Assembly: GCF_009939195.1 (NCBI RefSeq)
Contig: NZ_JAACKC010000004.1
Location: 388,541 to 452,540, forward strand
Length of the DNA stretch: 64,000 bases
Reading direction: 5' to 3'
Origin: Acinetobacter kanungonis
GTDB taxonomy: Bacteria; Pseudomonadota; Gammaproteobacteria; Pseudomonadales; Moraxellaceae
This document shows positions 10,159 through 19,841 of this stretch, in pieces. The notes under the pieces were generated by a model. That model saw only the letters and a program-made list of their open reading frames with translations, did no database searches and had not been told where the DNA came from. A program made the translations under genes and the position numbers. How positions within the stretch are numbered: position 1 is the stretch's first letter; each line of letters starts with the position of its first letter.

Positions 10159-10695
10159 TTAATTTATAAGTTTTATAGATGCGTTCATGTATTTTGGATT
10201 TTGCAATAAACGACTAAATAAGAAGACATGCCATTGTTGGTTATGCTGATGGAAATACCCTTGGCAATATTCTTGTAAATTACTATCTAAATCATTGTGT
10301 TTAGAGAAGAAACTTTTCTTATTAAAGTGTTGAATGCCCAAAACCTGATCGACGACTAAACCGACATAATGATCATGATGACTGATACATAAGACTTTTT
10401 GAGTCGGTGAATATTGGCTTCGATGTCCAGAAATATAATGAGCTAAATCTGCAACTGAAAGCAGTCGTCCACGAATATTTGCCAATCCCATGACCCATGA
10501 TTGAGTATTTGGCACTGGCGTATATTTTGGTGGATAAATAACTTCCGAAACCTCACCTAAAGGGGCAACGAAATATTGCCCCATCATTTCAAATGCAATC
10601 CCTGACCATCGGTTTACTTCATTCTCGGTTGAAACGTAGTTTTTATTGCCACGTTTCGCCAAGCGAAGTAATTCGATAAATCCGTTCGCTGCCAT
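10159..10695 (-). CDS. pilI: PilI, CheW-type coupling protein
   Basis: Coupling protein of 178 residues in the pilus chemosensory pathway. The CheW fold spans about residues 30-165: GIAFEMMGQYFVAPLGEVSEVI, WVMGLANIRGRLLSVADLAHY and HYVGLVVDQVLGIQ are the family's conserved strands. It begins 3 bases after the pilH stop, with AGGATAAACT in front of the ATG, so translation is probably coupled to pilH. Its partners should be PilJ and ChpA. Confidence 0.9.
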   Translation of the reverse strand: MAANGFIELLRLAKRGNKNYVSTENEVNRWSGIAFEMMGQYFVAPLGEVSEVIYPPKYTPVPNTQSWVMGLANIRGRLLSVADLAHYISGHRSQYSPTQKVLCISHHDHYVGLVVDQVLGIQHFNKKSFFSKHNDLDSNLQEYCQGYFHQHNQQWHVFLFSRLLQNPKYMNASIKLIN

Positions 10696-10698
10696 AGT

Positions 10699-11067
10699 TT
10701 ATCCTGCGTTGAGGTGCTGCTTGATGGTGTCTATTAATTGTTGTTCATCAATAGGTTTAGTCAAATAATCACATGCACCCTGACGTTTTCCCCAAACACG
10801 GTCAGTTGCCTGATCTTTGGTACTCACAATAACCACTGGAATATGTTTTGTGGTATCTCCACGCGCAATTTGACGCGTCGCCTGAAAACCATTTACGCCT
10901 GGCATAACCACATCCATCAACACAAGATCAGGGAGTTCAGCTTGCGCCATTGTTACCCCATCTGCACCATTTGAAGCTTCAATCACTTCAAAACCGTGCT
11001 TGCCTAAAATCTCTCTGAAACGAAATGTTTCTGTAGGCGAATCATCTACAACCAAAATACGAGCCAT
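10699..11067 (-). CDS. pilH: PilH, CheY-like response regulator
   Basis: Single receiver domain of about 122 residues. Acidic pocket at DD (residues 8-9), phospho-acceptor D52 in LVLMDVVMPG, and the Lys switch in CDYLTKPID. In Pseudomonas PilH opposes or modulates PilG output to the retraction/extension motors. The ATG at 11067 (MARILVVDD) has GGGGAAG just upstream and gives the usual N terminus; an upstream TTG at 11079 would only add four residues. It sits between pilG and pilI. Confidence 0.9.
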   Translation of the reverse strand: MARILVVDDSPTETFRFREILGKHGFEVIEASNGADGVTMAQAELPDLVLMDVVMPGVNGFQATRQIARGDTTKHIPVVIVSTKDQATDRVWGKRQGACDYLTKPIDEQQLIDTIKQHLNAG

Positions 11068-11087
11068 GCTCTTCCCCAATGCAAAAC

Positions 11088-11471
11088 TTATGCTGTTACG
11101 TGATTACGAATTGCGTTTAATAGTTCATCTTTACTGAATGGTTTTGTTAAATATTCATCTGAACCGACAACACGACCTTTAGCCTGATCAAATAAGCCAT
11201 CTTTACTCGATAGCATAATGACTGGAATGTTTTGATAATTTTGTGAATTCTTGATGAGTGCACAAGTTTGATAGCCATCTAGACGTGGCATCATGATATC
11301 AACAAAAACAATATCAGGATTTGCTTCAGCAATTTTTGACAATGCCTCAAAACCATCTACTGCGGTGACCACTTCACAACCTTCACGCTGTAATAATGTT
11401 TCTGCTGTACGACGAATGGTTTTTGAATCATCAATTACCATGACTTTTAGATTTTGAAATTTATCGTCCAT
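11088..11471 (-). CDS. pilG: PilG, CheY-like response regulator
   Basis: First gene of the operon, 127 residues, a stand-alone receiver domain. It has the DD pocket (residues 14-15), D58 in IVFVDIMMPRLDG and the Lys in DEYLTKPFS. PilG is the main positive output regulator of the Chp system, driving pilus extension and linking to cAMP signalling in Pseudomonas; in Acinetobacter it is needed for twitching and natural transformation in the strains studied. The upstream 280 bases up to the divergent gene at 11753 are AT-rich and should hold the operon promoter. Confidence 0.92.
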   Translation of the reverse strand: MDDKFQNLKVMVIDDSKTIRRTAETLLQREGCEVVTAVDGFEALSKIAEANPDIVFVDIMMPRLDGYQTCALIKNSQNYQNIPVIMLSSKDGLFDQAKGRVVGSDEYLTKPFSKDELLNAIRNHVTA

Positions 11472-11752
11472 TTAATGACCCGTCCCATTTTTAGAATGTA
11501 CATTCATTTGGTATATGAAGTTTTATTACAAGTTGCCAACATTTTTAACATATATTTACTTGTATTTTCAATGAACAGTTTTGAACTTAATCGACACTTT
11601 TGTCTAATTTAGCTAATAAATTCACACTTTAATTCCTCACAATTTTTTTTTTAATGAATAGATGTTTTTTATTGTACAGATTAGTTCTAATATAACTCTA
11701 TTATTACTTAAAAATAAGTAATTTAGTCAACTTTAACTTTGCGGGGGACTCA

Positions 11753-12394
11753 ATGAAAAGTCAGTTTAGTTGCAGACTTGCTTTCATTGCAAAAAAGGAA
11801 ATAACTTTAAGGTTATTACTGCTTAGCCTCTTATTCATACAATCGGCATTTACCTTCGCAGAGGAAGTGAAAGCAGTCTGGTATCGCTACTACGACAGTA
11901 AAGGTGTCGCCAATATCAGTACCAATGTGACCCCTAATCATATTCGCTATGGTTATGAAGCACTTGATCGCAATATGCAAGTGATTAAACGCAACCGTGC
12001 TTATAATGCAGCTATAGAAGAGAAAAAAGCACCACAACGGGCAGCACAAGCCAAACAGCGCGAAGCGGATTTACGATTAAAACGCGCTTATACTAACAGT
12101 CAAGTTGCTATAAAAAAGCGAGATGATGCACTAGCTTATCTCAAGAAACAAATCAGTTTTCAGCAAGAGCAACTTAAACAACTGCAAAGTGATCGTATTT
12201 TATTCAAACGCCAAGAAATGGAATACTTGCGAAAAGGTGACCCAGTACCCGCTATTCTCAAAAGTAATCTGACCAACAATGCCACGAACATCAGCAATAA
12301 AAAGCAACAGATTCAATCATTACAAAACAACTATCGTGATACGCAGGCTGAGTACGCGAATATTGTGGCGCGCTTAAAAGCGATGGAAAACTAA
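11753..12394 (+). CDS. Secreted coiled-coil protein, DUF4124-like start
   Basis: A 213-residue exported protein of unknown function. A basic N terminus and hydrophobic segment (LRLLLLSLLFIQSAFTFAEE) look like a signal peptide, with cleavage probably near FAEE. The next stretch, VWYRYYDSKGVANISTNVTP, resembles the DUF4124-type short beta motif that precedes coiled coils in periplasmic proteins. From about residue 95 to the end it is charged and helical, typical of a coiled coil. GGGGGAC stands before the ATG. It lies 28 bases upstream of the RND adaptor, so co-transcription is plausible, but a link to efflux is only positional. Confidence 0.6.
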   Translation: MKSQFSCRLAFIAKKEITLRLLLLSLLFIQSAFTFAEEVKAVWYRYYDSKGVANISTNVTPNHIRYGYEALDRNMQVIKRNRAYNAAIEEKKAPQRAAQAKQREADLRLKRAYTNSQVAIKKRDDALAYLKKQISFQQEQLKQLQSDRILFKRQEMEYLRKGDPVPAILKSNLTNNATNISNKKQQIQSLQNNYRDTQAEYANIVARLKAMEN

Positions 12395-12422
12395 TACGCA
12401 AAATTCAGTAAAGGATGTTTAG

Positions 12423-13532
12423 ATGCAGCTTGTACCTCGATTATTTTATTTTAAAACCCTGAGCCTCTGCATCGCGACTAGCCTTTTACTTACAGCCTGT
12501 CAAAAGCCATCTGAAACTGCCGCTACGCCAAGCCAGAGTCATATCGAGCTAATACAGCAGGATTTAGTACCACTGAATTACGGTGAGTCCGTCGAGAAAA
12601 CCTCTTTCACAGGCAGCATTCGTGCTGTGAATCAAAGCAGTTTGCAATCCCAAGTCACTGCAACAGCGACTGCTGTGCGAGCCGATGTCGGTGATAAAGT
12701 GCAACAAGGGCAAATCTTGGTCCAGTTAAACAATCAAGATAATGAAGCGCGTTTAGCCCAAACAAGAGCCAATTTAGCAGCAACCAAAGCGCAGGCAACA
12801 CTAGCTCAAAACATGATGCAGCGCAAACAGCGACTTTTAGATCAAGGCTTCATTTCCAGAGTTGAGTTTGAACAAAGCCAAGTCGACTATCAGGCACAAT
12901 TAGAAAATGTCAAAGCACAGCAAGCTACAGTAGATATTGCGCTTAAAGCCGAACAAGATGGTACTTTACGCAGTCCAATTACAGGGATCATCACCAAACG
13001 CCAAGTGGAACCAGGTCAAACCGTTGCGGCTGGACAAACCCTTTTTGAAATTGTCGATCCAACACGTTTAGAACTTCAGGCACGCCTACCCAGTGATCAA
13101 CGTAATGCCTTACGTATAGGGCAGAAAATTGAATTTCATCTACAAGGCAATTCGGAGCAACTACAAGCAACACTGAGCCGAATATCCCCTCTAGCGGATT
13201 TAAATAGTCGCCAAATTGAGTTCTATGCTAGCTCGAATTCTGCATTAAATCCTCTCAGCATAGGTGCCTTTGTCGAAGGAAATATTCTGGCATCTGCTAC
13301 GATCTCAGGACAACTCATTCCCTTAGATAGCATTCAAGACCTCGGGCAAAACCCCTATGTCTGGGTCATCCGTCAACAAAAAATTGAACGGGTTCCCATC
13401 AATGTTCTGGAACAACGTTATAGTGAGAACCTTGCTGTAGTCGAAGGTCTTAGGACAGGTGATCAGATTAGCCGCGTTAAATTTAGCGATAGCGATATCC
13501 ACAAGACTGTAACCATTCAGAAAAATAAATAA
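12423..13532 (+). CDS. RND efflux periplasmic adaptor subunit (membrane fusion protein)
   Basis: A 369-residue HlyD/MFP-family adaptor. It has a lipoprotein signal with lipobox LLTAC and acylated C26, so it is anchored in the inner membrane. The biotinyl-lipoyl half motifs are visible at VRADVGDKVQQGQILVQL and SPITGIITKRQVEPGQTVAAGQ, with a helical hairpin between and beta-barrel/membrane-proximal domains after. It should bridge the RND pump encoded immediately downstream to an outer-membrane channel; no channel gene is in this cluster, so a shared TolC-like protein is likely. AAAGGATG precedes the start. Confidence 0.88.
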   Translation: MQLVPRLFYFKTLSLCIATSLLLTACQKPSETAATPSQSHIELIQQDLVPLNYGESVEKTSFTGSIRAVNQSSLQSQVTATATAVRADVGDKVQQGQILVQLNNQDNEARLAQTRANLAATKAQATLAQNMMQRKQRLLDQGFISRVEFEQSQVDYQAQLENVKAQQATVDIALKAEQDGTLRSPITGIITKRQVEPGQTVAAGQTLFEIVDPTRLELQARLPSDQRNALRIGQKIEFHLQGNSEQLQATLSRISPLADLNSRQIEFYASSNSALNPLSIGAFVEGNILASATISGQLIPLDSIQDLGQNPYVWVIRQQKIERVPINVLEQRYSENLAVVEGLRTGDQISRVKFSDSDIHKTVTIQKNK

Positions 13533-13547
13533 ATTCAGGACCTGAAA

Positions 13548-16500
13548 ATGTGGTTAACCCGAATCAGTGTAAAATATCCCGTGTTTACCATCATGATGAT
13601 GTTGTCCTTGATGGTGCTTGGCTTAGCGTCATGGCAACGCATGAGCGTGGAAGAATTTCCTGATGTCGATTTCCCCTTTGTCGTTATTCATACCACTTAC
13701 CCTGGTGCATCACCTGAAACCATTGAATATGAAATTACCAAGAAAATGGAAGATCAGATCAATACCATTTCAGGGTTAAAACAGGTCATTTCGCAATCCA
13801 GCGAAGGACTATCCACGATTATTGTGGAATTTAATTTAGATGTCCCCTCTGCTGTCGCTGCACAAGATATTCGCGACAAAATCGCCCCAGTCACGGCAGA
13901 ATTTCGCGATGAAATTCAAGACCCCGTCGTAGAACGTTATGACCCAACAGCCAGTGCCATCATGTCGATTGTGTTTGAGTCGAAGACCCAGTCTTTGCGT
14001 GAACTGAGTACCTATATCGACCAAAAGGTCGTGCCAGAATTACAAACAGTGTCTGGCGTAGGTGCGGTTAATTTATTGGGCGATAGTCAGCGTCAAATTC
14101 GTATCGTAATTGACCCTTATAAGTTACAGAGCTACGGCATCGGGATCGACCAGATCATCAACACCCTGAAAAGTGAAAATATTGAAGTCCCTGGAGGCAC
14201 ACTCAAACAAGCCAACTCCGAACTTGTGGTCGAAATTAAATCCAAAATCATTCATCCTTATGCCTTTGGAGACCTGATTGTTGCCACAAAAAATGGGACA
14301 CCGATTTTTCTTAAACAAGTCGCTACCGTGGAAGACAGTCAGGCAGAGCTTGAATCCAGTGCTTTTTTAAATGGCAACCCTGCTGTTTCTGTCGATGTGT
14401 TACGTAACTCGGACTCCAACATTATTCAAGTGGTGGATGGTACTTACAAAGCCCTCGCCAAGATTGAAAAGCAACTACCACAAGGTGTCAGTGCCAAAGT
14501 CGTGGTCGACAGTTCCCAAGGCATTCGCGGCAGTATTCGAGATGTCACTCGAACCATTCTTGAAGGAGCAATACTAGCAGTTTTAATTGTCTTGCTGTTT
14601 TTGGGTTCATTCCGCTCCACCATCATCACAGGCTTAACCCTACCCATCTCTTTATTGGGTACTTTAGCCATGATTTGGGCGTTTGGTTTTAGTATTAACA
14701 TGATGACTTTACTGGCTCTCTCATTGAGTATTGGCTTGTTAATTGATGATGCGATTGTAGTCAGGGAAAATATTGTCCGCCATGCCGATATGAGCAAAGA
14801 CCATGTCACTGCCGCTCTGGATGGCACCAAAGAAATTGGATTAGCCGTTTTAGCCACGACGCTGACAATTGTTGCAGTTTTTCTACCTGTCGCCTTTATG
14901 GGGGGCATTATTGGACGTTTCTTTTATCAATTTGGGGTCACCGTCAGTACTGCCGTACTGATTTCCATGTTTGTCAGTTTTACCTTAGACCCAATGTTGT
15001 CTGCACATTGGACAGACCGACATCAGCAAAACCCAAAACCGAACCGGTTACAACGCTTTTTTAATGCAATTGCACGGCAACTTGACCGTTTAACGCAACT
15101 CTATGAATATTTATTAAAACTGGCACTACGTTTTCGCTTGATTACGCTTGCAATCGCAATTACCTCGCTGTTTGGTGCTTTAGCTTTGTCTAAAATGATT
15201 GGGACTGAATTTGTTCCCACACCAGATAAAGCCCAAATTCGAATAAAATTTGAAACGCCTGTAAATGCTTCACTGGAATATTCACAAGCCAAATTACTAC
15301 AAGTAGAAAAAGTTCTCAGGCAGCATCCTGAAGTTTTAGGCACTTACGGTGTGATTAATGGGGCAACTGATCGGGGAAAAAATCATGTCAGTTTGCGCAT
15401 TACTGTCACGCCCCGCCAACAACGCAGTCAAACTCTGGTACAGCTAAATAATGAATTCCGTGATCGTTTGAAAAGCATAGCTGGGATTCGTGTGACTTCG
15501 GTTGCCTCTGCCGATGAAAATGTTTCTGGCGGTCAAAAGCCCATCATGATCTCTATTAAAGGTCCTGACCTAGCGCAACTTCAAAAAATCTCCGATCAAT
15601 TTATGACAGAAGTGGCTCAAGTCCAAGGTGTTGTCGATTTGGAAAGTTCCCTGAAAGAGCCTAAAGCCACTTTGGCGGTGCATATTAATCGCGTCTTAGC
15701 CAATGACCTCGGCTTATCCGTCAGTCAAATTGCTAATGTAGTACGTCCATTAATCGCAGGAGATGATGTCACGTCTTGGCAAGATGCACAGGGTGAAAGC
15801 TATGATGTAAACGTCCGTCTCGCGGAAAGCCAGCGCACACTCCCGAGCGATCTCGGCAATTTATACATTAATTCGACTAAACAGGATCAGTCTGGGCAAA
15901 ATATTTTGGTGCCGCTCAGCAGTATTGCCAGCTTAGAACAAACTTTCGGCGCCTCTCAGATTAATCGACGTGATTTAGCACGTGAGGTATTGGTAGAAGC
16001 CAATACTGCGGGACGTCCTGCGGGTGACATTGGTGCTGATATTCAGAAAATTCAGGAGAACGTCAAACTGCCTGCGGGTTATAGCTTTGATACGCAAGGG
16101 GCAAATGCCGATATGGCTGAATCCGCAGGTTATGCCCTCACTGCCATCACCCTGTCGATTGTCTTTATTTATATTGTCTTGGGTTCACAGTTTAATAGCT
16201 TTATCCATCCTGCCGCAATTATGGCATCCCTGCCGCTCTCTTTAATTGGCGTGTTTCTGGCATTGTTCCTGTTTAAATCGACCATGAACTTATTCTCAAT
16301 CATTGGCATCATTATGCTCATGGGTTTGGTCACCAAAAATGCCATCCTGCTGATCGACTTTATTAAAAAAGCCATGGAAGCTGGCAGCAGCCGTTACGAT
16401 GCCATTATTCAGGCAGGGAAAACCCGTTTACGCCCGATTCTGATGACCACCAGTGCCATGGTGATGGGCATGATTCCGCTTGCGCTTGGACTGGGTGAAG

Positions 16501-16652
16501 GCGGAGAACAAAGTGCCCCGATGGCACATGCGGTGATTGGTGGAGTGATTACCTCTACCCTGCTGACCTTGGTGGTGGTGCCTGTGATCTTTACTTACTT
16601 AGATGACTTTAAGAATTTTCTACTTCGTCTCAAACAGAAAATCATGGCATAA
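13548..16652 (+). CDS. RND (HAE1-type) efflux pump permease
   Basis: Inner-membrane proton-driven pump of 1034 residues, the standard length for the AcrB/MexB superfamily. Two repeated halves are visible: N-terminal membrane helix VFTIMMMLSLMVLG, porter motif PGASPETIEYEITKKMEDQ, the transmembrane block carrying the proton-relay pair D400-D401 (LLIDDAIVV), and in the second half K930 in LVTKNAILL with GEGGEQSAPMA near the end. The sequence is closest in style to the metal-free, broad HAE1 branch, but the substrate cannot be deduced. It starts 15 bases after the adaptor gene with AGGA upstream. Confidence 0.9.
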   Translation: MWLTRISVKYPVFTIMMMLSLMVLGLASWQRMSVEEFPDVDFPFVVIHTTYPGASPETIEYEITKKMEDQINTISGLKQVISQSSEGLSTIIVEFNLDVPSAVAAQDIRDKIAPVTAEFRDEIQDPVVERYDPTASAIMSIVFESKTQSLRELSTYIDQKVVPELQTVSGVGAVNLLGDSQRQIRIVIDPYKLQSYGIGIDQIINTLKSENIEVPGGTLKQANSELVVEIKSKIIHPYAFGDLIVATKNGTPIFLKQVATVEDSQAELESSAFLNGNPAVSVDVLRNSDSNIIQVVDGTYKALAKIEKQLPQGVSAKVVVDSSQGIRGSIRDVTRTILEGAILAVLIVLLFLGSFRSTIITGLTLPISLLGTLAMIWAFGFSINMMTLLALSLSIGLLIDDAIVVRENIVRHADMSKDHVTAALDGTKEIGLAVLATTLTIVAVFLPVAFMGGIIGRFFYQFGVTVSTAVLISMFVSFTLDPMLSAHWTDRHQQNPKPNRLQRFFNAIARQLDRLTQLYEYLLKLALRFRLITLAIAITSLFGALALSKMIGTEFVPTPDKAQIRIKFETPVNASLEYSQAKLLQVEKVLRQHPEVLGTYGVINGATDRGKNHVSLRITVTPRQQRSQTLVQLNNEFRDRLKSIAGIRVTSVASADENVSGGQKPIMISIKGPDLAQLQKISDQFMTEVAQVQGVVDLESSLKEPKATLAVHINRVLANDLGLSVSQIANVVRPLIAGDDVTSWQDAQGESYDVNVRLAESQRTLPSDLGNLYINSTKQDQSGQNILVPLSSIASLEQTFGASQINRRDLAREVLVEANTAGRPAGDIGADIQKIQENVKLPAGYSFDTQGANADMAESAGYALTAITLSIVFIYIVLGSQFNSFIHPAAIMASLPLSLIGVFLALFLFKSTMNLFSIIGIIMLMGLVTKNAILLIDFIKKAMEAGSSRYDAIIQAGKTRLRPILMTTSAMVMGMIPLALGLGEGGEQSAPMAHAVIGGVITSTLLTLVVVPVIFTYLDDFKNFLLRLKQKIMA

Positions 16653-16741
16653 TCCATGGCAGTTCAATGAACGGTCAGCAATGCATGACCGATTCATTCT
16701 AGATTGGATTATCCTTCACGATTAATATTAGGACAGTTTTC

Positions 16742-18457
16742 ATGCGCGCGAGTCGCTTTTTATTTGCAACGTTAAGAGAAACCCCAAACGATGCTGAAGT
16801 CATTTCACATCAACTTATGCTCCGTGCGGGTATGATTCGTAAATTGGCTTCAGGTTTATACACTTGGCTGCCGATGGGCGTACGTGTGCTAAATAAAGTC
16901 GAAGCGATTGTACGTGAAGAAATGAACCGTTCAGGCTCTTTAGAAGTATTCATGCCTGTGGCTCAACCTGCAAGTCTATGGGAAGAGTCTGGTCGTTATG
17001 TACAATACGGTCCTGAATTATTACGTTTTAAAGATCGTCATGATAATCCATTCGTTTTGGGTCCAACCCATGAAGAAGTGATTACTGATTTGGCACGGAA
17101 TGAACTAAAAAGTTATAAGCAACTGCCAATTAATTTCTATCAAATTCAAACCAAATTCCGTGATGAAATCCGCCCACGTTTTGGCGTAATGCGTTCACGC
17201 GAATTCATTATGAAAGATGCCTATTCTTTCCATGCGGATCAAGCGTCTCTACAAGAAACCTATGATCTGATGTACCAAACCTATTGCAACATTTTCACGC
17301 GTTTAGATTTAGATTTCCGTCCAGTACAAGCCGATACAGGTTCGATTGGTGGTTCAGGTTCACACGAATTCCACGTTTTGGCTTCAAGTGGTGAAGATGA
17401 TATCGCCTTCTCGACTGAATCTGATTACGCAGCCAACATTGAAATGGCTGAAGCCGTCTTGGTTGGTGAGCGTGCTGCTCCAACTCAAGCGCTCACTTTG
17501 GTCGATACACCGAATCAAAAAACTATTGCAGATGTATCTGCATTCCTAAAATCTGATCCTGCACATTCTGTCAAAGCATTGCTGGTTCAAGGTGTAGCCG
17601 ATGAGAAGGGTCAAGTACCTGTTATCGCCTTGTTCTTGCGCGGTGACCATGAACTCAATGAAATCAAAGCTGAAAAGCATCCGCTGATTGCATCACCATT
17701 AACTTTTGCAACTGATGAGCAACTTACAGCACTTGGCTTAACTGCAGGTTTCTGCGGTCCACAAGGTCTTGTTGAAAAAGGCGTTACTGTGATTGTTGAC
17801 CGTGCGGCATCGGTATTGTCTGACTTTGTTGCGGGTGCAAATGAAGCAGATAAACATGCGACTGGTGTGAACTGGGAACGTGATGCGCAATTCACCGAAG
17901 TTTACGACTTACGTAATGTGGTTGAAGGTGATCCTTCTCCAGATGGTAAAGGTACCTTACAAATTAAACGTGGTATTGAAGTCGGTCATATCTTCCAACT
18001 CGGTCAAAAGTACTCAGAAGCTTTGGGCTGTAAAGTACTCGGTGAAGATGGCAAGCCATTTACTGTGACTATGGGTTGTTATGGCATTGGGGTAACACGT
18101 GTTGTTGCTTCTGCAATTGAACAGAATTTCGATGAGAAAGGCATTATCTGGCCATCAGCAATTGCACCATTTGAAGTTGCTATTGTGCCAATGAATGCAC
18201 ACAAATCTCCACGTACCGTTGAGGCTGCTGAAGCGCTCTATGCGGAATTAACTGCTGCGGGTTATGACGTATTACTGGATGATCGTAATGAACGTCCTGG
18301 CGTGAAATTTTCTGATCTTGAGTTAACTGGTATTCCACACCGTATCGTAATTGGTGAGAAAGGCTTGGATGCGGGTACTTTTGAGTATAAAGGTCGTACC
18401 GATGCTGAATCTGTGAACATTTCTAAAGATGAATTACTCGCAAAAATTGCCAAATAA
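16742..18457 (+). CDS. proS: Prolyl-tRNA synthetase
   Basis: Charges tRNA-Pro with proline. A 571-residue bacterial-type class II synthetase with the YbaK-like editing insertion in the middle (roughly residues 240-380). Class II signatures: motif 2 region around [21 protein letters not shown] and motif 3 at [20 protein letters not shown] is the proline-enzyme hallmark; the anticodon-binding domain ends the protein. The start ATG has AGGACAG 6 bases upstream. A strong terminator lies 17 bases downstream. Confidence 0.96.
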   Translation: MRASRFLFATLRETPNDAEVISHQLMLRAGMIRKLASGLYTWLPMGVRVLNKVEAIVREEMNRSGSLEVFMPVAQPASLWEESGRYVQYGPELLRFKDRHDNPFVLGPTHEEVITDLARNELKSYKQLPINFYQIQTKFRDEIRPRFGVMRSREFIMKDAYSFHADQASLQETYDLMYQTYCNIFTRLDLDFRPVQADTGSIGGSGSHEFHVLASSGEDDIAFSTESDYAANIEMAEAVLVGERAAPTQALTLVDTPNQKTIADVSAFLKSDPAHSVKALLVQGVADEKGQVPVIALFLRGDHELNEIKAEKHPLIASPLTFATDEQLTALGLTAGFCGPQGLVEKGVTVIVDRAASVLSDFVAGANEADKHATGVNWERDAQFTEVYDLRNVVEGDPSPDGKGTLQIKRGIEVGHIFQLGQKYSEALGCKVLGEDGKPFTVTMGCYGIGVTRVVASAIEQNFDEKGIIWPSAIAPFEVAIVPMNAHKSPRTVEAAEALYAELTAAGYDVLLDDRNERPGVKFSDLELTGIPHRIVIGEKGLDAGTFEYKGRTDAESVNISKDELLAKIAK

Positions 18458-18473
18458 TTTTTAGAGTTAGAAT

Positions 18474-18501
18474 AAAAAATCCCGCTACTGCGGGATTTTT
18501 T
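18474..18501. terminator. Bidirectional terminator after proS
   Basis: AAAAAATCCCGC / GCGGGATTTTTT stem with the 4-base loop TACT, between the convergent proS gene and the secreted-protein operon. Confidence 0.88.
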
Positions 18502-18513
18502 ATTGAGTTTAAC

Positions 18514-19815
18514 TTAGCAAAATTTCATCCCACCAAAGCAGTTAGAACGGAAATTCTGCCCCTGTAAGGTTAAGTTCGTCAGTGGAAAATCTAAAGTCGT
18601 AGTATTCATAGGAATATTTCCTACAGCCAAATCTCCACTAAATACACAGCTTCCGAGGATTCGACCACAATCACGAGGATTATCAGTTAAGTCTTTATTA
18701 ATTCCAGCAATGGTTTGCTTTAACACGGCATTGCTAATTGCCACTTGTGTGGTTGGGCTTAAACTTCCGAGTTCGACTTCATCTTCCATAGCTAACCACC
18801 ACCCCTGATTTGCAGCAACGGCAGCGTCAGGCCATAATATTTTTTGGGATTGTAAGGATAAGGATGCTGGGTTATTCAGATACAAAGCATGGATTAAACC
18901 CAAATTTTGATTCACGGTAATATCTGTTTTTAAACCTGTAATATTACCAGTTACATTTTTTTGTAATGGCAATAATCCCCCTAATACATCCGCTGTAAGA
19001 GGCCCTGAAAAATCAATTTGTCCAACGGTGCCACTGCCTTTTAATACCACATCTTTTAAACGTGTTCCCGAAACCACTGTTGAATTAATGGTAAATGGTG
19101 CTGATGTTGATGAAAGGGTTAATGAATAGTTATCAGAGGTATAATCTAGAGTTGTTGGAATTCCCAGAATTGTACCTTTAACCTTTCCTTTAATTTCCAA
19201 ACCAGTATCCGCATAAGTCATTGTTCGTTGAGTAGTGACTGCCGTTCCAGAAGCTGTTTTGGTTTTCATATAACCACTAAAGGTATTAATCCCATTCGGA
19301 GTGGCAGAATTCTCGGTGCCTAAAGTCATCAATCCTGAAATTTTTTCTGCGCTGACCCGAAAGCCTACCACTTCACGTGTGGCTGCTGAATTTGGGTTTT
19401 TAATGGCAAATTGCAAAAATGGGTTGGTAATTTTTGCTGAGGTGGCTGCTCGCTCATCTGAAGTATAGTTAGCGTTTGCGGGTAAACCACTTAATGAAAT
19501 ATTATCAATATCAATATCACAACTACTGGCACGTACACTGTTGTTGACACCACCACAGCCCAACGCCAATTTATTAATATTGGCATTCAACTCCATAACC
19601 GCTTCTAAACCTAGCTTATAAAATCCAATATTAGATTGATTATAGGTTGTACCGGTAGAATCGGTTTGAGAGGTTCCCTGCAAATATTGAAGCGTTAACA
19701 ATGCTTGTCCTGAAACAGCAGAAAGTTCCTGATCAGAAAGGCTTTGCATGCTCTTTGCTATGGCAGGTGTAGCAACGGTAGCCAGTAAAATGCTTAATAA
19801 TAACTTTGTCTTCAT
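18514..19815 (-). CDS. Secreted protein with LSDQELSAVSGQ motif (DUF6160-like), fourth gene of cluster
   Basis: About 433 residues with a typical signal peptide (KTKLLLSILLATVATPAIA) followed at once by the motif QSLSDQELSAVSGQ, shared by all four proteins of this cluster. The rest is rich in Ser, Thr, Gly and Asn and predicted beta-structured. Cys pairs occur in CGGVN...SSCDID, CGRILGSC and the C-terminal SNCFGGMKFC, suggesting disulphides in the periplasm or outside. It resembles the DUF6160-type proteins common in Acinetobacter, some of which are annotated as putative Fil pilus-related proteins; I cannot confirm that link. ATG at 19815 is used; a GTG at 19821 has better ribosome-binding-site spacing. 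Confidence 0.65.
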   Translation of the reverse strand: MKTKLLLSILLATVATPAIAKSMQSLSDQELSAVSGQALLTLQYLQGTSQTDSTGTTYNQSNIGFYKLGLEAVMELNANINKLALGCGGVNNSVRASSCDIDIDNISLSGLPANANYTSDERAATSAKITNPFLQFAIKNPNSAATREVVGFRVSAEKISGLMTLGTENSATPNGINTFSGYMKTKTASGTAVTTQRTMTYADTGLEIKGKVKGTILGIPTTLDYTSDNYSLTLSSTSAPFTINSTVVSGTRLKDVVLKGSGTVGQIDFSGPLTADVLGGLLPLQKNVTGNITGLKTDITVNQNLGLIHALYLNNPASLSLQSQKILWPDAAVAANQGWWLAMEDEVELGSLSPTTQVAISNAVLKQTIAGINKDLTDNPRDCGRILGSCVFSGDLAVGNIPMNTTTLDFPLTNLTLQGQNFRSNCFGGMKFC

Positions 19816-19841
19816 GACCACTTAAATTCCTTTCATTCTTT

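Noticed and set aside
16666-16700. Terminator after the RND pump gene
   Set aside because: CGGTCA/TGACCG hairpin is present between the pump and proS but has no T-tract, so I did not list it as a terminator.
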